Notes under the pieces: generated by a model | Databases searched by the model: none | Told to the model about the DNA's origin: nothing | What the model saw: the letters and a program-made list of their open reading frames with translations, nothing else | NCBI GenBank assembly: GCA_000818945.1 | Contig: KN805449.1 | Coordinates: forward strand, 1 to 64,000 | Direction of reading: 5' to 3' | Source of the DNA: Schizochytrium sp. CCTCC M209059 | Taxonomy: Eukaryota > Sar > Bigyra > Thraustochytrida > Thraustochytriidae | Length of the DNA: 64,000 nucleotides | Translations under genes and position numbers: made by a program | In this document: positions 1-9,600 of the stretch, piece by piece | Layout: each line of letters starts with the position of its first letter | How positions within the stretch are numbered: position 1 is the stretch's first letter

Positions 1-16
1 AATCGTCATATAGGTG

Positions 17-44
17 TCTATTGTGGACCTTCGTCCACAATAGA
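17..44. repeat. Perfect 12-bp inverted repeat (hairpin)
   Basis: Bases 17-28 (TCTATTGTGGAC) are followed by a CTTC loop and then by their exact reverse complement at 33-44. This can form a 12-bp stem with a 4-base loop. Its role is unknown; it could be a 3'-end structure of a gene to the left of the window or a small mobile-element end. Confidence 0.8.
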
Positions 45-98
45 TTTCTGTCATCGGGATATCTTCTTTTCTGTTTTCTTCTTTTGTTTCTTTCCTGG

Positions 99-118
99 CG
101 TCACGTCACGTCACGTCA
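99..118 (+). promoter_or_regulatory. Four tandem CGTCA half-sites
   Basis: CGTCA is repeated four times head to tail at 99-118. Each copy, read on the other strand, is TGACG, the half-site bound by bZIP proteins of the ATF/CREB type. The array lies about 500 bp upstream of the Kelch gene start. A regulatory role is inferred only from the motif. Confidence 0.35.
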
Positions 119-380
119 CTCTCTCATATTCAAAGGGAAAAAATCGTAAAGGACTTCTACCATGAGCACTCCAAGGTTTTTCTTCTCAAACCTGACTTTG
201 AAGGCTGATCTTTGGCTATATTACGTCTAAAAGGAAGGTTATACGTACTACGTACATCTATCACACTCACTCTGCGGGTCTATATTTTTTTACTATCATA
301 GCACCTTTAGAACCATTTCTTGCAAGGGTCAAGCTTAAAACGATTGATTGGCGCACCGCACAAGAAAAGCGTGGAAAGCC

Positions 381-443
<63 letters not shown>
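381..443 (+). repeat. (CAAG)n microsatellite
   Basis: An almost pure run of CAAG units occupies 381-443, in the 5' leader region of the Kelch gene. A short echo (AAAGAAAGCAAGCAAGCGAG) recurs at 561-580 between the two copies of the downstream duplication, which suggests the microsatellite was part of the duplicated stretch. Confidence 0.9.
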
Positions 444-702
444 GACTTTCGTTGCAACCATGGGCAAGAAAAAGGGCGGAGGCGCAAGCGCCAAGGCCGC
501 CAAAAAGGAGGAGAAGAAGCGTAAGCAAGAGGCCAAGGCGCAAAAGAAAGCTGGCAAGGGAAAGAAAGCAAGCAAGCGAGCTCCGGGACTTTCGTTGCAA
601 CCATGGGCAAGAAAAAGGGCGGAGGCGCAAGCGCCAAGGCCGCCAAAAAGGAGGAGAAGAAGCGTAAGCAAGAGGCCAAGGCGCAAAAGAAAGCTGGCAA
701 GG
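443..702 (+). repeat. 143-bp-period tandem duplication of the KLHDC4 start region
   Basis: Bases 443-559 and 586-702 are identical over 117 bp, offset by 143 bp. Each copy holds the same start codon context (TTGCAACCATGGGC) and the same first 33 codons. Because 143 is not a multiple of three, the upstream copy is out of frame with the gene body. Confidence 0.95.
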
Positions 703-795
703 CAGCCAAGAAAAAGGGACTCGACGACGACGAGGATGACCTGGACGCCATCCTCGCCGAGTACCGGGCCAAGGACGCCGACCGCACGGCTGTGA
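460..795 (+). other. Overlapping upstream ORF made by the duplication
   Basis: The upstream ATG at 460 opens a 111-codon frame. Its first 33 codons copy the start of the Kelch protein; it then runs out of frame through the true start at 603 and ends at 795. If transcripts begin upstream of 460, this frame should compete with translation of the real protein. It is unlikely to encode a functional protein itself. Confidence 0.6.
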
Positions 796-3029
796 CCGTG
801 GAGACCGTCGATCCGCCCACGCCGCGTGCTTACTTTTCGCTCACCCCGCTCGAGGGCCCGCACAGCAACGAGTTGCTCCTCTTTGGCGGCGAAATCTATG
901 ATGGTAATATGAGCGAGTGCTACAATGACCTTTTCCGCCTCAACCTGGACAAGCTGGAGTGGAAGCAAATTTCCAGTCCGAACTCGCCTGACCCGCGCAA
1001 CGCCCATCAGACAGTCGTTGTACGCGACAATGCCTATGTTTTCGGCGGCGAGTTCTCCAAGGGCTATCAATTCCACCACTATCGCGACACCTGGAAGCTC
1101 GACCTTACCAAGAACGCCTGGACTCAGCTCGAGCTCAAGACAGGACCGTCTCCTCGCTCGGGCCACCGTATGACCGTCTGGAAGCACTTTATCGTTCTCT
1201 TTGGCGGCTTCTACGAGACGAGCCGTGGCTGCCGTTACTACGACGATCTCTACTTTTTCGACATGCGTGAGGAAAAGTGGCACCTCGCCGTGCCTCCGAA
1301 AACAGCCATTAAGCCCTCGGCAAGGGGTGGTTTTCAGCTCGTCTGCCACGCGGCGCAGAACACCGTCTTCATGTATGGTGGCAATCGCGTATCTGTTTCG
1401 GGCACCTCGGAGCGGGCGCGCAACTTTGACGACATGTGGGCCCTCCATCTTACGCTTCCACCCAAGGCTGGCATGTGCCCCGAGTTCAAGTGGGAGTCTG
1501 TTCCTAACAAGGGCGCTGTTCCCCCGCGCAAGAGTGGCGCAACCAGCTGTGTACACAAGAATCGCATGATTCTCTTTGGTGGTGTGGTCGACACTGAAAA
1601 GGCTTACGATCTCGTCGGTGAGTTCTTTAACACCCTCCACGCTTACGATATGGACCGACGCAAGTGGTTTGAGCTCAAAGTCAAGCCCAAAACAAAGGGT
1701 GGCAAGGACAAGAGCCGTCGCAGGAAGGACAAGTCTGGCGTCACCATTGCCACCAATGACACTTCCTACCAGGATAGCGTCTTTGATGACGAGAATGAAG
1801 ACGACAACAATGAAAATGATGACAATGACTATGACGATGACGACGACGCCGGCCTCGACGACAATGCTTTTTACGTTATCATTGATGGAAAAATTACCAA
1901 GATTGAAATCGATGACGATGACGAGGAGGAAGAGGGCGAAGCGGCAGCTGGCGAACCAAAGAAGGATACGACCAAGGAAACATCCTCAGATCAAGATAAA
2001 TTCAAAGAGGATGTCTCTAGCGCTCTTGAAACGGATGCTCAGACGCAAGAGGGGTCGACTGCCTCCGCTGCTCAAAAGAGCAATGACGACGATGACGATG
2101 GCGAGATTGCTGCTCCTGTGCCACCCCCAAGCGAAGATGAAGTCAACGCGGCACCCGCAGACGAACTCCCGGCAGTCCCTGAGGAAGGTGAAGCAGAGGG
2201 CGCAAAGGCAGCCGCGGCAACCCCCCCTCCTGCGGATCAAGCTGCGCCGCAGCCTCGTATTGGCGCAGGTCTCGCAACGCTTGGCAGCAAACTCTTTGTC
2301 TATGGCGGTGGCACCGAAGTTGGGTCAAAACAAATTACCTTTGATGACCTCTGGTACGTCGATCTGAACCAGATGGATAAATGGCACGAGGTTCACTCAG
2401 GTGCCTGGCGTTCGATTGCGTGGCACGAGGAAGGTGATGGCGATGACGACGACGACGATGACAGTGACGACGATGACGATGGCGAGGAATACGACGACGA
2501 CGACGATGACGACGATGACGACGACGACGACGACGACGATGCAAAGGAAGGCGACGAACTCTTTGGCAACCTCAAGCCTGCGCAGCGAGCAAAGCGTCTG
2601 AACGAACTGCGATCTAAATTGCAGCTAGGCGACGATGCACGCACGCCGAACGTCAAGGAGCCGCTTCGCGACTTTTTCCGACGCACACGCGACCTCTGGA
2701 TGCGTGAGGTTCTGGAACAAAGCGAAGAGCGGCTCACGGGTAAGGAGCTCCGCCGCTTGGCGTTTCAACGAGCCGATGCGCGCTTTACTGAGCTTCTTCC
2801 CGTCTTGCAGGAGCTGGATGAACTCGAAGAGGATCAGCGCATTGCCGAGGAGATGCAAGCTCAGGAGAAGGATCGATTCAAGGATAAGCTTCGTGAAAAG
2901 GCAAAGAAACGCAAGGCACACATGGCCAAGGTCGCCAAGGGAGAAAAGCGCGCTGCCGAGGCCGCCAAAGCGAAGCGCAAGCAGGAATTGGGCTCCGACG
3001 CCGAGGATTCAGATGAAGATGAGGACTAA
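603..3029 (+). CDS. KLHDC4: Kelch-repeat protein, KLHDC4-like
   Basis: This 808-residue protein resembles Kelch domain-containing protein 4. The first ~40 residues are a lysine/alanine-rich basic tail. Residues ~70-370 hold five blades marked by FGG/YGG pairs (LLFGGEIYDG, YVFGGEFSKG, VLFGGFYETS, FMYGGNRVSV, ILFGGVVDTE); a sixth (FVYGGGTEVG) follows near residue 565 after a long acidic, disordered insert. A second aspartate run (about residues 615-645) comes from an imperfect GAC/GAT tract at 2440-2540. The C-terminal ~160 residues are charged and helical, ending in Lys-rich and Asp/Glu-rich stretches. The basic head and acidic tracts fit a nuclear or nucleolar protein, but the family's biochemical role is poorly defined. 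The start at 603 gives the frame of the whole Kelch domain; the duplicate ATG at 460 does not. Confidence 0.85.
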   Translation: MGKKKGGGASAKAAKKEEKKRKQEAKAQKKAGKAAKKKGLDDDEDDLDAILAEYRAKDADRTAVTVETVDPPTPRAYFSLTPLEGPHSNELLLFGGEIYDGNMSECYNDLFRLNLDKLEWKQISSPNSPDPRNAHQTVVVRDNAYVFGGEFSKGYQFHHYRDTWKLDLTKNAWTQLELKTGPSPRSGHRMTVWKHFIVLFGGFYETSRGCRYYDDLYFFDMREEKWHLAVPPKTAIKPSARGGFQLVCHAAQNTVFMYGGNRVSVSGTSERARNFDDMWALHLTLPPKAGMCPEFKWESVPNKGAVPPRKSGATSCVHKNRMILFGGVVDTEKAYDLVGEFFNTLHAYDMDRRKWFELKVKPKTKGGKDKSRRRKDKSGVTIATNDTSYQDSVFDDENEDDNNENDDNDYDDDDDAGLDDNAFYVIIDGKITKIEIDDDDEEEEGEAAAGEPKKDTTKETSSDQDKFKEDVSSALETDAQTQEGSTASAAQKSNDDDDDGEIAAPVPPPSEDEVNAAPADELPAVPEEGEAEGAKAAAATPPPADQAAPQPRIGAGLATLGSKLFVYGGGTEVGSKQITFDDLWYVDLNQMDKWHEVHSGAWRSIAWHEEGDGDDDDDDDSDDDDDGEEYDDDDDDDDDDDDDDDDAKEGDELFGNLKPAQRAKRLNELRSKLQLGDDARTPNVKEPLRDFFRRTRDLWMREVLEQSEERLTGKELRRLAFQRADARFTELLPVLQELDELEEDQRIAEEMQAQEKDRFKDKLREKAKKRKAHMAKVAKGEKRAAEAAKAKRKQELGSDAEDSDEDED

Positions 3030-3612
3030 ATATTATTCAAAAAAAAGAAACTGATGAAGGTCCTTTATTCAAGATACCACTATGCCTGTGGACTTGCTTG
3101 CATGTTCCTTTACGATTTGATGTTTTTTCTAGGAAAAAAACAAAAAGATATCGAGAACGACTGGAGAGCAAGGAATGAGAAAACTCAGCACAAGATAATA
3201 TGATCGCACAATTCATGGCGATGGTGTGTCTTTCCCTTGTCTTCCCATCATTTGAAAATAATAAAGGATGCTGAGACATATGACTGAAGAGCAACGAAGT
3301 GAAAGGTCAGCATAAAATGGGTGGCAAATTTTTGAATCAAAAAAAGAGGAATGAGTATGTCTGACAGGACGTTTTGCTATGGATGAAGGCTATACACGTG
3401 GCGATAAAATGCCCGCAAAGTAACGAGATTGTCTAATTCAAAGAAAGATGGACTGTGACGGGACTTTGTCCATGCACGAGAAAGAAAATGCATGAGTGTG
3501 TGAGTGAGAGAAAGAGTCAAAGGGACGGAATTGCCTGATTGATCGGCTTATATATCGTCCATTCGTCCCCGCGCAACGCCAACATTTCGCTGTTTCACCA
3601 ATCATGAGCAAT
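3030..3612. other. Convergent intergenic spacer
   Basis: AT-richer spacer between the ends of two converging genes. It holds A-rich stretches and an AATAATAAAGG near 3259 that could serve in 3'-end formation. I see no gene in it. Confidence 0.5.
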
Positions 3613-4094
3613 TTATTCCTCCTCAAGGAGTTCTGGCTTGACACCAAGATCCTTGACGAAGCGGTACTGCCGGGTCCTCGGGAGCGTGTCACGGTAGCGG
3701 CCGGTCGCCCTGTCACAGTTGAATGCATTGAATCAAATCAGACAAGCGCGCGTTTGTTAGTAAGATGAATCGATCTCCTCCAGCAGAGCCAAGCCAAGCG
3801 AAGTCAAGCCAAGAAAGGAGAAACGAAGCGAGATGGTGCTTCCTTGGCGTTCCCTTGCATTGGCCAGCCTTGCTCTGCAAATGAAGCAAAGCCAAGCCAA
3901 GCAAAGGAAAGTAAAAGAAGAGAAAAAGAAACGTACGGGTCCTCCATGCCAAAGTACTGGTCCGTGGGAAGTCCCATTGCAAGACGAACCTTGGGGACGA
4001 CGGCAACCATGCCGAGCGAAAAGGCGCCAATCGCCACGCTCACCACAACCATGGGCTCACGGTCCAGGCCGTAGCGGATGAATCGGGCCGCCAT
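3613..4094 (-). CDS. NDUFA3: NDUFA3-like (B9) subunit of mitochondrial complex I, two exons
   Basis: Exon 1 runs from the ATG at 4094 down to 3937 and exon 2 from 3709 to the TAA at 3613-3615. Joining them at GTACGT (donor, 3936) and CTGTGACAG (acceptor, 3710) gives 84 residues, the same length as human NDUFA3. A perfect TACTAAC branch site (reverse complement at 3756-3762) sits 44 bases before the acceptor. The protein begins MAARFIRYGLDREPMVVVSV, close to the animal pattern of a short amphipathic start, a D-(K/R)-E-P motif and one transmembrane helix (about residues 15-36). The C-terminal half is hydrophilic and ends in LLEEE. The expected role is an accessory membrane-arm subunit of NADH:ubiquinone oxidoreductase. 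The reading frame is split and short, so it is easy to miss. Identity rests on pattern memory for a small protein and is moderately sure; the gene structure is surer. Confidence 0.6.
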
Positions 4095-4994
4095 TCTGTT
4101 CCCACACGCAATACTCTCTGTCATCGTCAGCGTCAGCGTTCTCGTCAGCGTCAAGCGTCCCCCTCGTCGTCGTCCTCGCCGCTCACGCGCGTCCTTTCGC
4201 GGCGCAGCGCGTCGAGGCGCCATCCATCCATCTTCCGCCGCGAAGCGCCCTGGGCAAGGGGGACGTGAAAAGCGCGCGAGCGGCCTCGAGAGCGGGCGGG
4301 CGGGCGAGCGGGCGGGCGGCCACGTACCTGTGCAAGCGGACGAGCGGCGTCTCCCTCGGTCGAGCGTAGTCTGCCTCGACTCCTCCTCCTCCTCCTCTCC
4401 TCCTTGCCCTTTCGCGGCAGTCGCAGCAGCGCAGATCGACCGGCCTTAAACTGCGCTCGCTCCAAGTCGCTGAACCCCCTCACGCAACAGCGTTAAAGAG
4501 CGTTTAAGGCGGCTTCTACAGTGGAAACTTTCCCCATTGCCAACTGGCCGGGCCGCCGGCCGCGCTGCGCTTCTCGACTTGCGGACGTCCACGTGGCCAC
4601 TTACGAATGCGCCTATACTTGACTTGCGAGGGAGATTAGGTCACTTGCACACGGCGCCGACGCGCGAGGTGCAAATAGGTGACTTACGGCGCAGGGCATA
4701 AGTGAAGAATGAGGCGTTGCAAGTGGATAATGGGGCGGCGCAAGTGGCGACGTTGAGACTCGCGAGCCAGGATGAAGTAAGAGGCCTGCCTCGTAGAACC
4801 ACTACCATACGAGGCTCGAGAACGCAGTCGGGCGGAGACGACGCGGACGCGCGGGCCGTGCGCACGAATCGCGGCCGCCTCCCGGCTCGCCCCTTGCTCC
4901 CGCGCCTCAGGCTCCAACGAAGAGGAAGCCGTCGTGACACCGCTGCCGCCGGGGGACCGAGGGTCAACGGCACGGCGCGTTTACAATAAGCAAG
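4095..4994. promoter_or_regulatory. Divergent promoter region with ACTTGCG array and TTTAAGGCGG
   Basis: This 900-bp GC-rich stretch separates the NDUFA3-like gene (leftward) from the VPS26-like gene (rightward). Between 4577 and 4745 the heptamer ACTTGCG or a one-base variant occurs about eight times in both orientations (4577, 4599, 4622, 4643, 4682, and reverse near 4697, 4718 and 4739). The decamer TTTAAGGCGG at 4503-4512 recurs in other promoter-like regions of the window (56331-56340; reverse at 53439-53448). I infer regulatory sites from this repetition; no binding protein is known to me. Confidence 0.45.
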
Positions 4995-6384
4995 ATGAGC
5001 TTGTTCAACTTTGGTAAGTCCAACGGGGGGGGGGATAGGGAGAAAACACACGCAACAAGAGAGTGAAAGGGCTCTCCTGCGCTGCGTTACCAAAAGAACA
5101 TTTCTAACGTAGAATTTGCGCCGATAAATCGTAGGTGGACCGGGATGGTTCAATGATGTCTTCGAGGTCGAGCTCAAGACCAATGCGTCGAGATCCATCA
5201 CATGTCATAGCTTGCTGTTCGAGGAAGACTGCCCGGTACGTATCTCGCCGTTATATCGTTGTTTGGGGGGGGGGAGGCCGACTCTAACGCTCGTCCTGCC
5301 CCGTGATTCTTTCTTTTCTTTCTAGCTCGTGACCACAAATGAGACGCTCTCTGGAGAAGTGATTATCCGCCCGCCGCCGAACCGAACGGTTTGGCAGGGC
5401 GGCATCAAGGTTTTGCTCGACTCGACAGTCTCGTTTTTTGAGAGCCTGACCTCGACAGACTCGGAACTCATCGAAGTGAAACTATGCGAAGCAGGCAACA
5501 TCTCCGAAGAGACTACCTTCAAGTTCGAACTTGACCTTTCTGAGTTACCGCAAGACTTTCTGGACTCGTATGACGGTGAAATGTTTTCTGTGCGCCATTC
5601 GCTCCTTGTCACCGTAGAACGCCCATGGTATACCTTTGACGTGATGCGTAGCATGACCGTGGCCATCCACTCGCTGAGCCCTGCGCCCGCCGAGAGCCCG
5701 CGCAAGGTTGACGATGATCTGTCGCTGCCAATCTCCCCTCGCTCGCCCGCAAGTGCAGCGTCACCAGACGCCGCAACCTCTCCTGCCGCTGTGAACCCGG
5801 TCACGGACGCCTCGATCAACAGGATTCGTGTCGTTGATGTCTACCAAGGCCTTTCGATGGTCTATGAATCGTCCGCACTCAACCTTGGGGATTCCATCCG
5901 TGGAGAGATCACCTTTGGCGGAGGTAATCCGGAAGACTTCAAGGCGAGCCTTCCGCCTCGCAAGGTTCTTGACATTACTAATCTGCAGGTGGTTCTGTAC
6001 AAGATTGAAGCAGCTGAAGGTGACTCGAATGAGGTCATTGTCTACGTGCATGAAGTCGAGGTGCCCGGCAAGAAAGCCCCGCAAGAAGGAAGTGAAGATA
6101 CCGGGAACGCTGAAACCTCGCAAGATGCAAATGACGGTGTTGTTGACCCGAAGACCTACGTGGCACCTGAACCGGTCAAGATTCCCGTCGAAATTCCGCT
6201 CGTAAAGTCTGAAAAGTCTGGCGAATTTGGACCAACCATTATCAAGAAAAACAAGGACCAGTCCACGAGTCTTTCCGTTCGCTACTACCTGCGTCTCGTG
6301 GCGATTGACGCCGAGGCAAACAACTTCTGGAACACGCATGAAATCGTCCTGTATAGGCCGTCCACCAGTGTTGAGATCGCATAG
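4995..6384 (+). CDS. VPS26: VPS26-like retromer/arrestin-fold subunit, three exons
   Basis: Three exons give 392 residues. Exon 1 is only 19 nt (4995-5013), exon 2 is 5135-5235, and exon 3 is 5326-6384; introns start GTAAGT and GTACGT and end GTAG and TTTCTAG. The joined start reads MSLFNFGGPGWFNDVFEVEL, like the N terminus of VPS26. The C-terminal block SLSVRYYLRLVAID...HEIVLYRP matches the VPS26 signature around FSVRYFLNLV...EIILWR. VPS26 is an arrestin-fold component of the retromer cargo-recognition trimer (with VPS35 and VPS29) on endosomes. Two low-complexity insertions, rich in Pro/Ser/Ala (about residues 160-190) and Glu/Asp (about 285-310), make it longer than the animal protein (~330). 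The fit is clearly closer to VPS26 than to the DSCR3/VPS26C paralogue, although the sequence is divergent. Confidence 0.75.
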
Positions 6385-6652
6385 ATATGAATTTCATGCT
6401 GTCTGGCCTTTCAAGTTTTGCTTTCGTGCATGCATGCGTGTATGACTTCAAGTCACATCAAGTTACTGCTACCTACTACCAAGATAGAGCCCTTCAAAAG
6501 TAATCTTTAATGTTTTTCCTTGTTTGTTGATTTCTGTTTTTTGGGGGGTGTTCGACGAGAGACCTCTTTCGATTCCATGCGCGGAAAGTCAGTTTCGTTC
6601 TCACTTCCCGTTTCGCCACGTAGATTGAAAAATGCCCAGACACAGACTTTTC

Positions 6653-9600
6653 TCACTCGGAAGCGATTAAGAAGCTTCCGAGACTTCTGTATGGAGCCGT
6701 GGTGTCACCGCCGTAGCGAGCCAGCACGTGAAAGGTGCCTTGCATCTGCGGAACAAGCTTGACGTGAATCAAACCTTGGGGGTCTGCCTGTACATCAATG
6801 GGAGTAAACCGCCCACCGTGAGGGTCCTCAATGAGCACCTCCGGTGTCTTCGAAAGTGCTCTCCGGATGGGTGCCCCGCAACTATCACGCAAATCGACAG
6901 TCATTTTAACCGTGCGCTTCGCTTCCCCAATGACCAGCCCCTGCTCAGCAATGACGGACGATTCGAGCGACGCTAAAATATTGCGTACTGCGACGTTCTG
7001 CACGCGCTGAACAGACGACATGACAATGCCTGTCGACGCCGTGAAGCCCATCCACGCACGTCCACTATCTTTGGCAATAGCATCGAGGTCGACACAAGCG
7101 CTCTTTTGCGCTTTCGCGCCCCCGGCAGAACATTGCCCCTGGTCGACCTGTTCTGGCTCCCATACGTTGACCGTGAGCTGCCAGACACCATCGAGGTAAA
7201 TATAGACTTTGCGGTCTCCACGCGAGTAAAAGACTCTCAAGTTATGCTTCTTGCCATCTGCCGCCGATGGAAGCAGAGGCGACGCCGCAAAGCCCACTTC
7301 GGGCTTCGACTGCCCGTTGACCAAGACATGCAGCTCGACGTGCTCAGTCGTCGATCGATACAGGACGACAGCAAAACTGGGGCCTGGGATGCCCGTGTAC
7401 CCGTTGCACGGGGAGTTAGAGCACCGCTCGCCCATTGCCTGAGGCCCACCATCTCGTTGGACGACGAATGCAATACCATCACCGCCACCAAATGTCGAGG
7501 TGTCCTTGAGCTCAAGGTCGAAACTTGCGTCAAAACCGTCGCCCACCATAACCTTTTCCTGCAGCCACGCTGCAGCAACCTCGTCAGTCTCACCCTTGGT
7601 CAGCAAGAGAACCCCCGGCGAAGTCATGCTCGCTGTACCTTGCAAAGACCACTTTGCCGATGCAGGGGGGGGAGCTGGTAGCAGCGCGGGCATGCAAGCA
7701 GGCTCATAAAGACATGCGTTGCTGCCGACAGCCGTGACATTGTAAATGCTGAGCTTTTGCGTCCACACAAAACTACCGACGCCAACCTTAAAAATGCCCC
7801 CCGGAACCGAAGCGCAAAGTTCTTGGACTTTTTCTGCCGCATTGTACAAGCGGCAAGCGAGTTCGACGCGCCGTTCGAGTAAACGAACTGTGGTTTCAGG
7901 TAAAGACATTGTGGCGTTGCCAGGGATCACCATGTCCAGTCCCGTAGCGGAGAGATCTGTCACCAGCGGAATGTTGAGCTGCGGCGCGTAGTTGCTCGGA
8001 AGATAATACAAGTACTCGCCCGTAGGGTCATCAAAAGTGAGGTTTAAGGCGTACGCGTCAACCCAGATTGGGAAAGCAAACGGATTGTGCAGAACCACCT
8101 GAACAGCGAGGTCGATTCCCTGCTCCACAAGTGACTGCCAGGCCGTGCTCCAACCGTCGACATTGACCGTGTTGAAGACACTGACAAATTCGTCCATGGC
8201 TGAGCTATTGGCGCCCGAGGGAAGATCTTTGGCAAAACGAGGTGGAGGCACATACGGCCGAATGGCTTTACCCGTCTCTCCTTCGAGAAAAACTGCCTCA
8301 AAGTTGACTTGAACCCGTGATCCTTCTGGATTGCGAAATCCTGCGGTGACAAGAATGTGTGTCTCCGTCTTGCCTACCATTTTTTCAAGCAACGTGGAAA
8401 TAACGCAATTGTGCCGAGTTGCAGGGTCCGAGATCGAAGCTTCACTGCAGCTTGCTGGCGGCTTGTCGCCATGTCCAGAAGTTTCCTGCTTTGCGACCAA
8501 GGTCGACAGAATCCGTGAGCTTTCGTTTCCCGGCAAGACTAGGTCTCCGGCGTTCACATGGCCGTGTCCAAAAAATAAAGCTTCGCGCGGCGTTGCCGCG
8601 TCGGCTCCGCCAACCAAGTACGCCACCTTGCAGTCCATGTCTGGTAAAACAGCCGTCACGGGCGATGGATTGTGCAAAAGCATATTCACTTCAAAAGACG
8701 CAACCGTTGACGTCGTGTACACAAGCCTCCATGCCCCTGTGCTTGCCAGTGGAAACCACCACTGTTTCGACTTGGGAGTCGGTACAGGTCGTCCGTCGGG
8801 CGAGGCAGCGTCAAACTTGAGCATCACATCGGCAGTTCGGAGTAGCGCGGGGAGCATCGATTGCTCATGCCTTTCTTGAGGGACGAAAATGCGAAAAGAA
8901 ATGGGCACCACCGAGTCCAAAAGTGTCTGCAGCGCATTTCGCAAGAGCTGCACGTCTCGAAGCGTAATCGTAAACGGCACGGATACCAAATGTGAGACGG
9001 ACGAGTCAACCTTGATGTCAACCGCAGGTACGGAAAAGTCGATCATACGATTATGCACACCCGCGTTGAGCGCAAAGACAATGGGTGGCGCTCTCAGCTG
9101 AAGGCGACGAAAAAAGCGAGCGTCTAGGGCGAGCGAACCCAACAGGTCGTAGATGAGCGTGTACGGTGCGCCATTCAGATCCTTGGGGAAGGCAGGGCAC
9201 AGATTCGGAAGCACGCACGGCATGTTAAGCTCAAGTACTCGAGCGGCCCCCGGGGAAGGCCGGCCACCAAGAATCTCGAGGGAATACTCTGCAGGCGCGC
9301 GATCTCGCGTCGAAACTGCAGTCAAGTTCAATCTCACGTCGATGATCTCGTCTGCAGACCGAAGATGCACGTCTGAGCTGAGTTTATTGACCAGCGATCC
9401 AATGAGTCTTGTAACCGCAGGCGCTGTATGTTCATCGATCTGATAGTCCACCTGAAAGTCGGACACCAAGCCTGTATTCGCAAAGACCCAGGCGCTCGTC
9501 TTCAGCGTACCCACGTCCCCAAGCACGAGTTCGAGCGCTGGGACATCGAGACGAAGCTGGCCTGCTTGGCGTGGGGATGGCGTACAGTCTAGAGAGACCT

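Noticed and set aside
17..44. Hairpin as a bacterial-type terminator
   Set aside because: No T tract follows the stem, and the genome is eukaryotic.
267..1640. 457-codon minus-strand frame opposite the Kelch gene
   Set aside because: It mirrors the coding strand and the CAAG repeat (ACLL runs). The plus frame has clear Kelch blades, and this one matches nothing.
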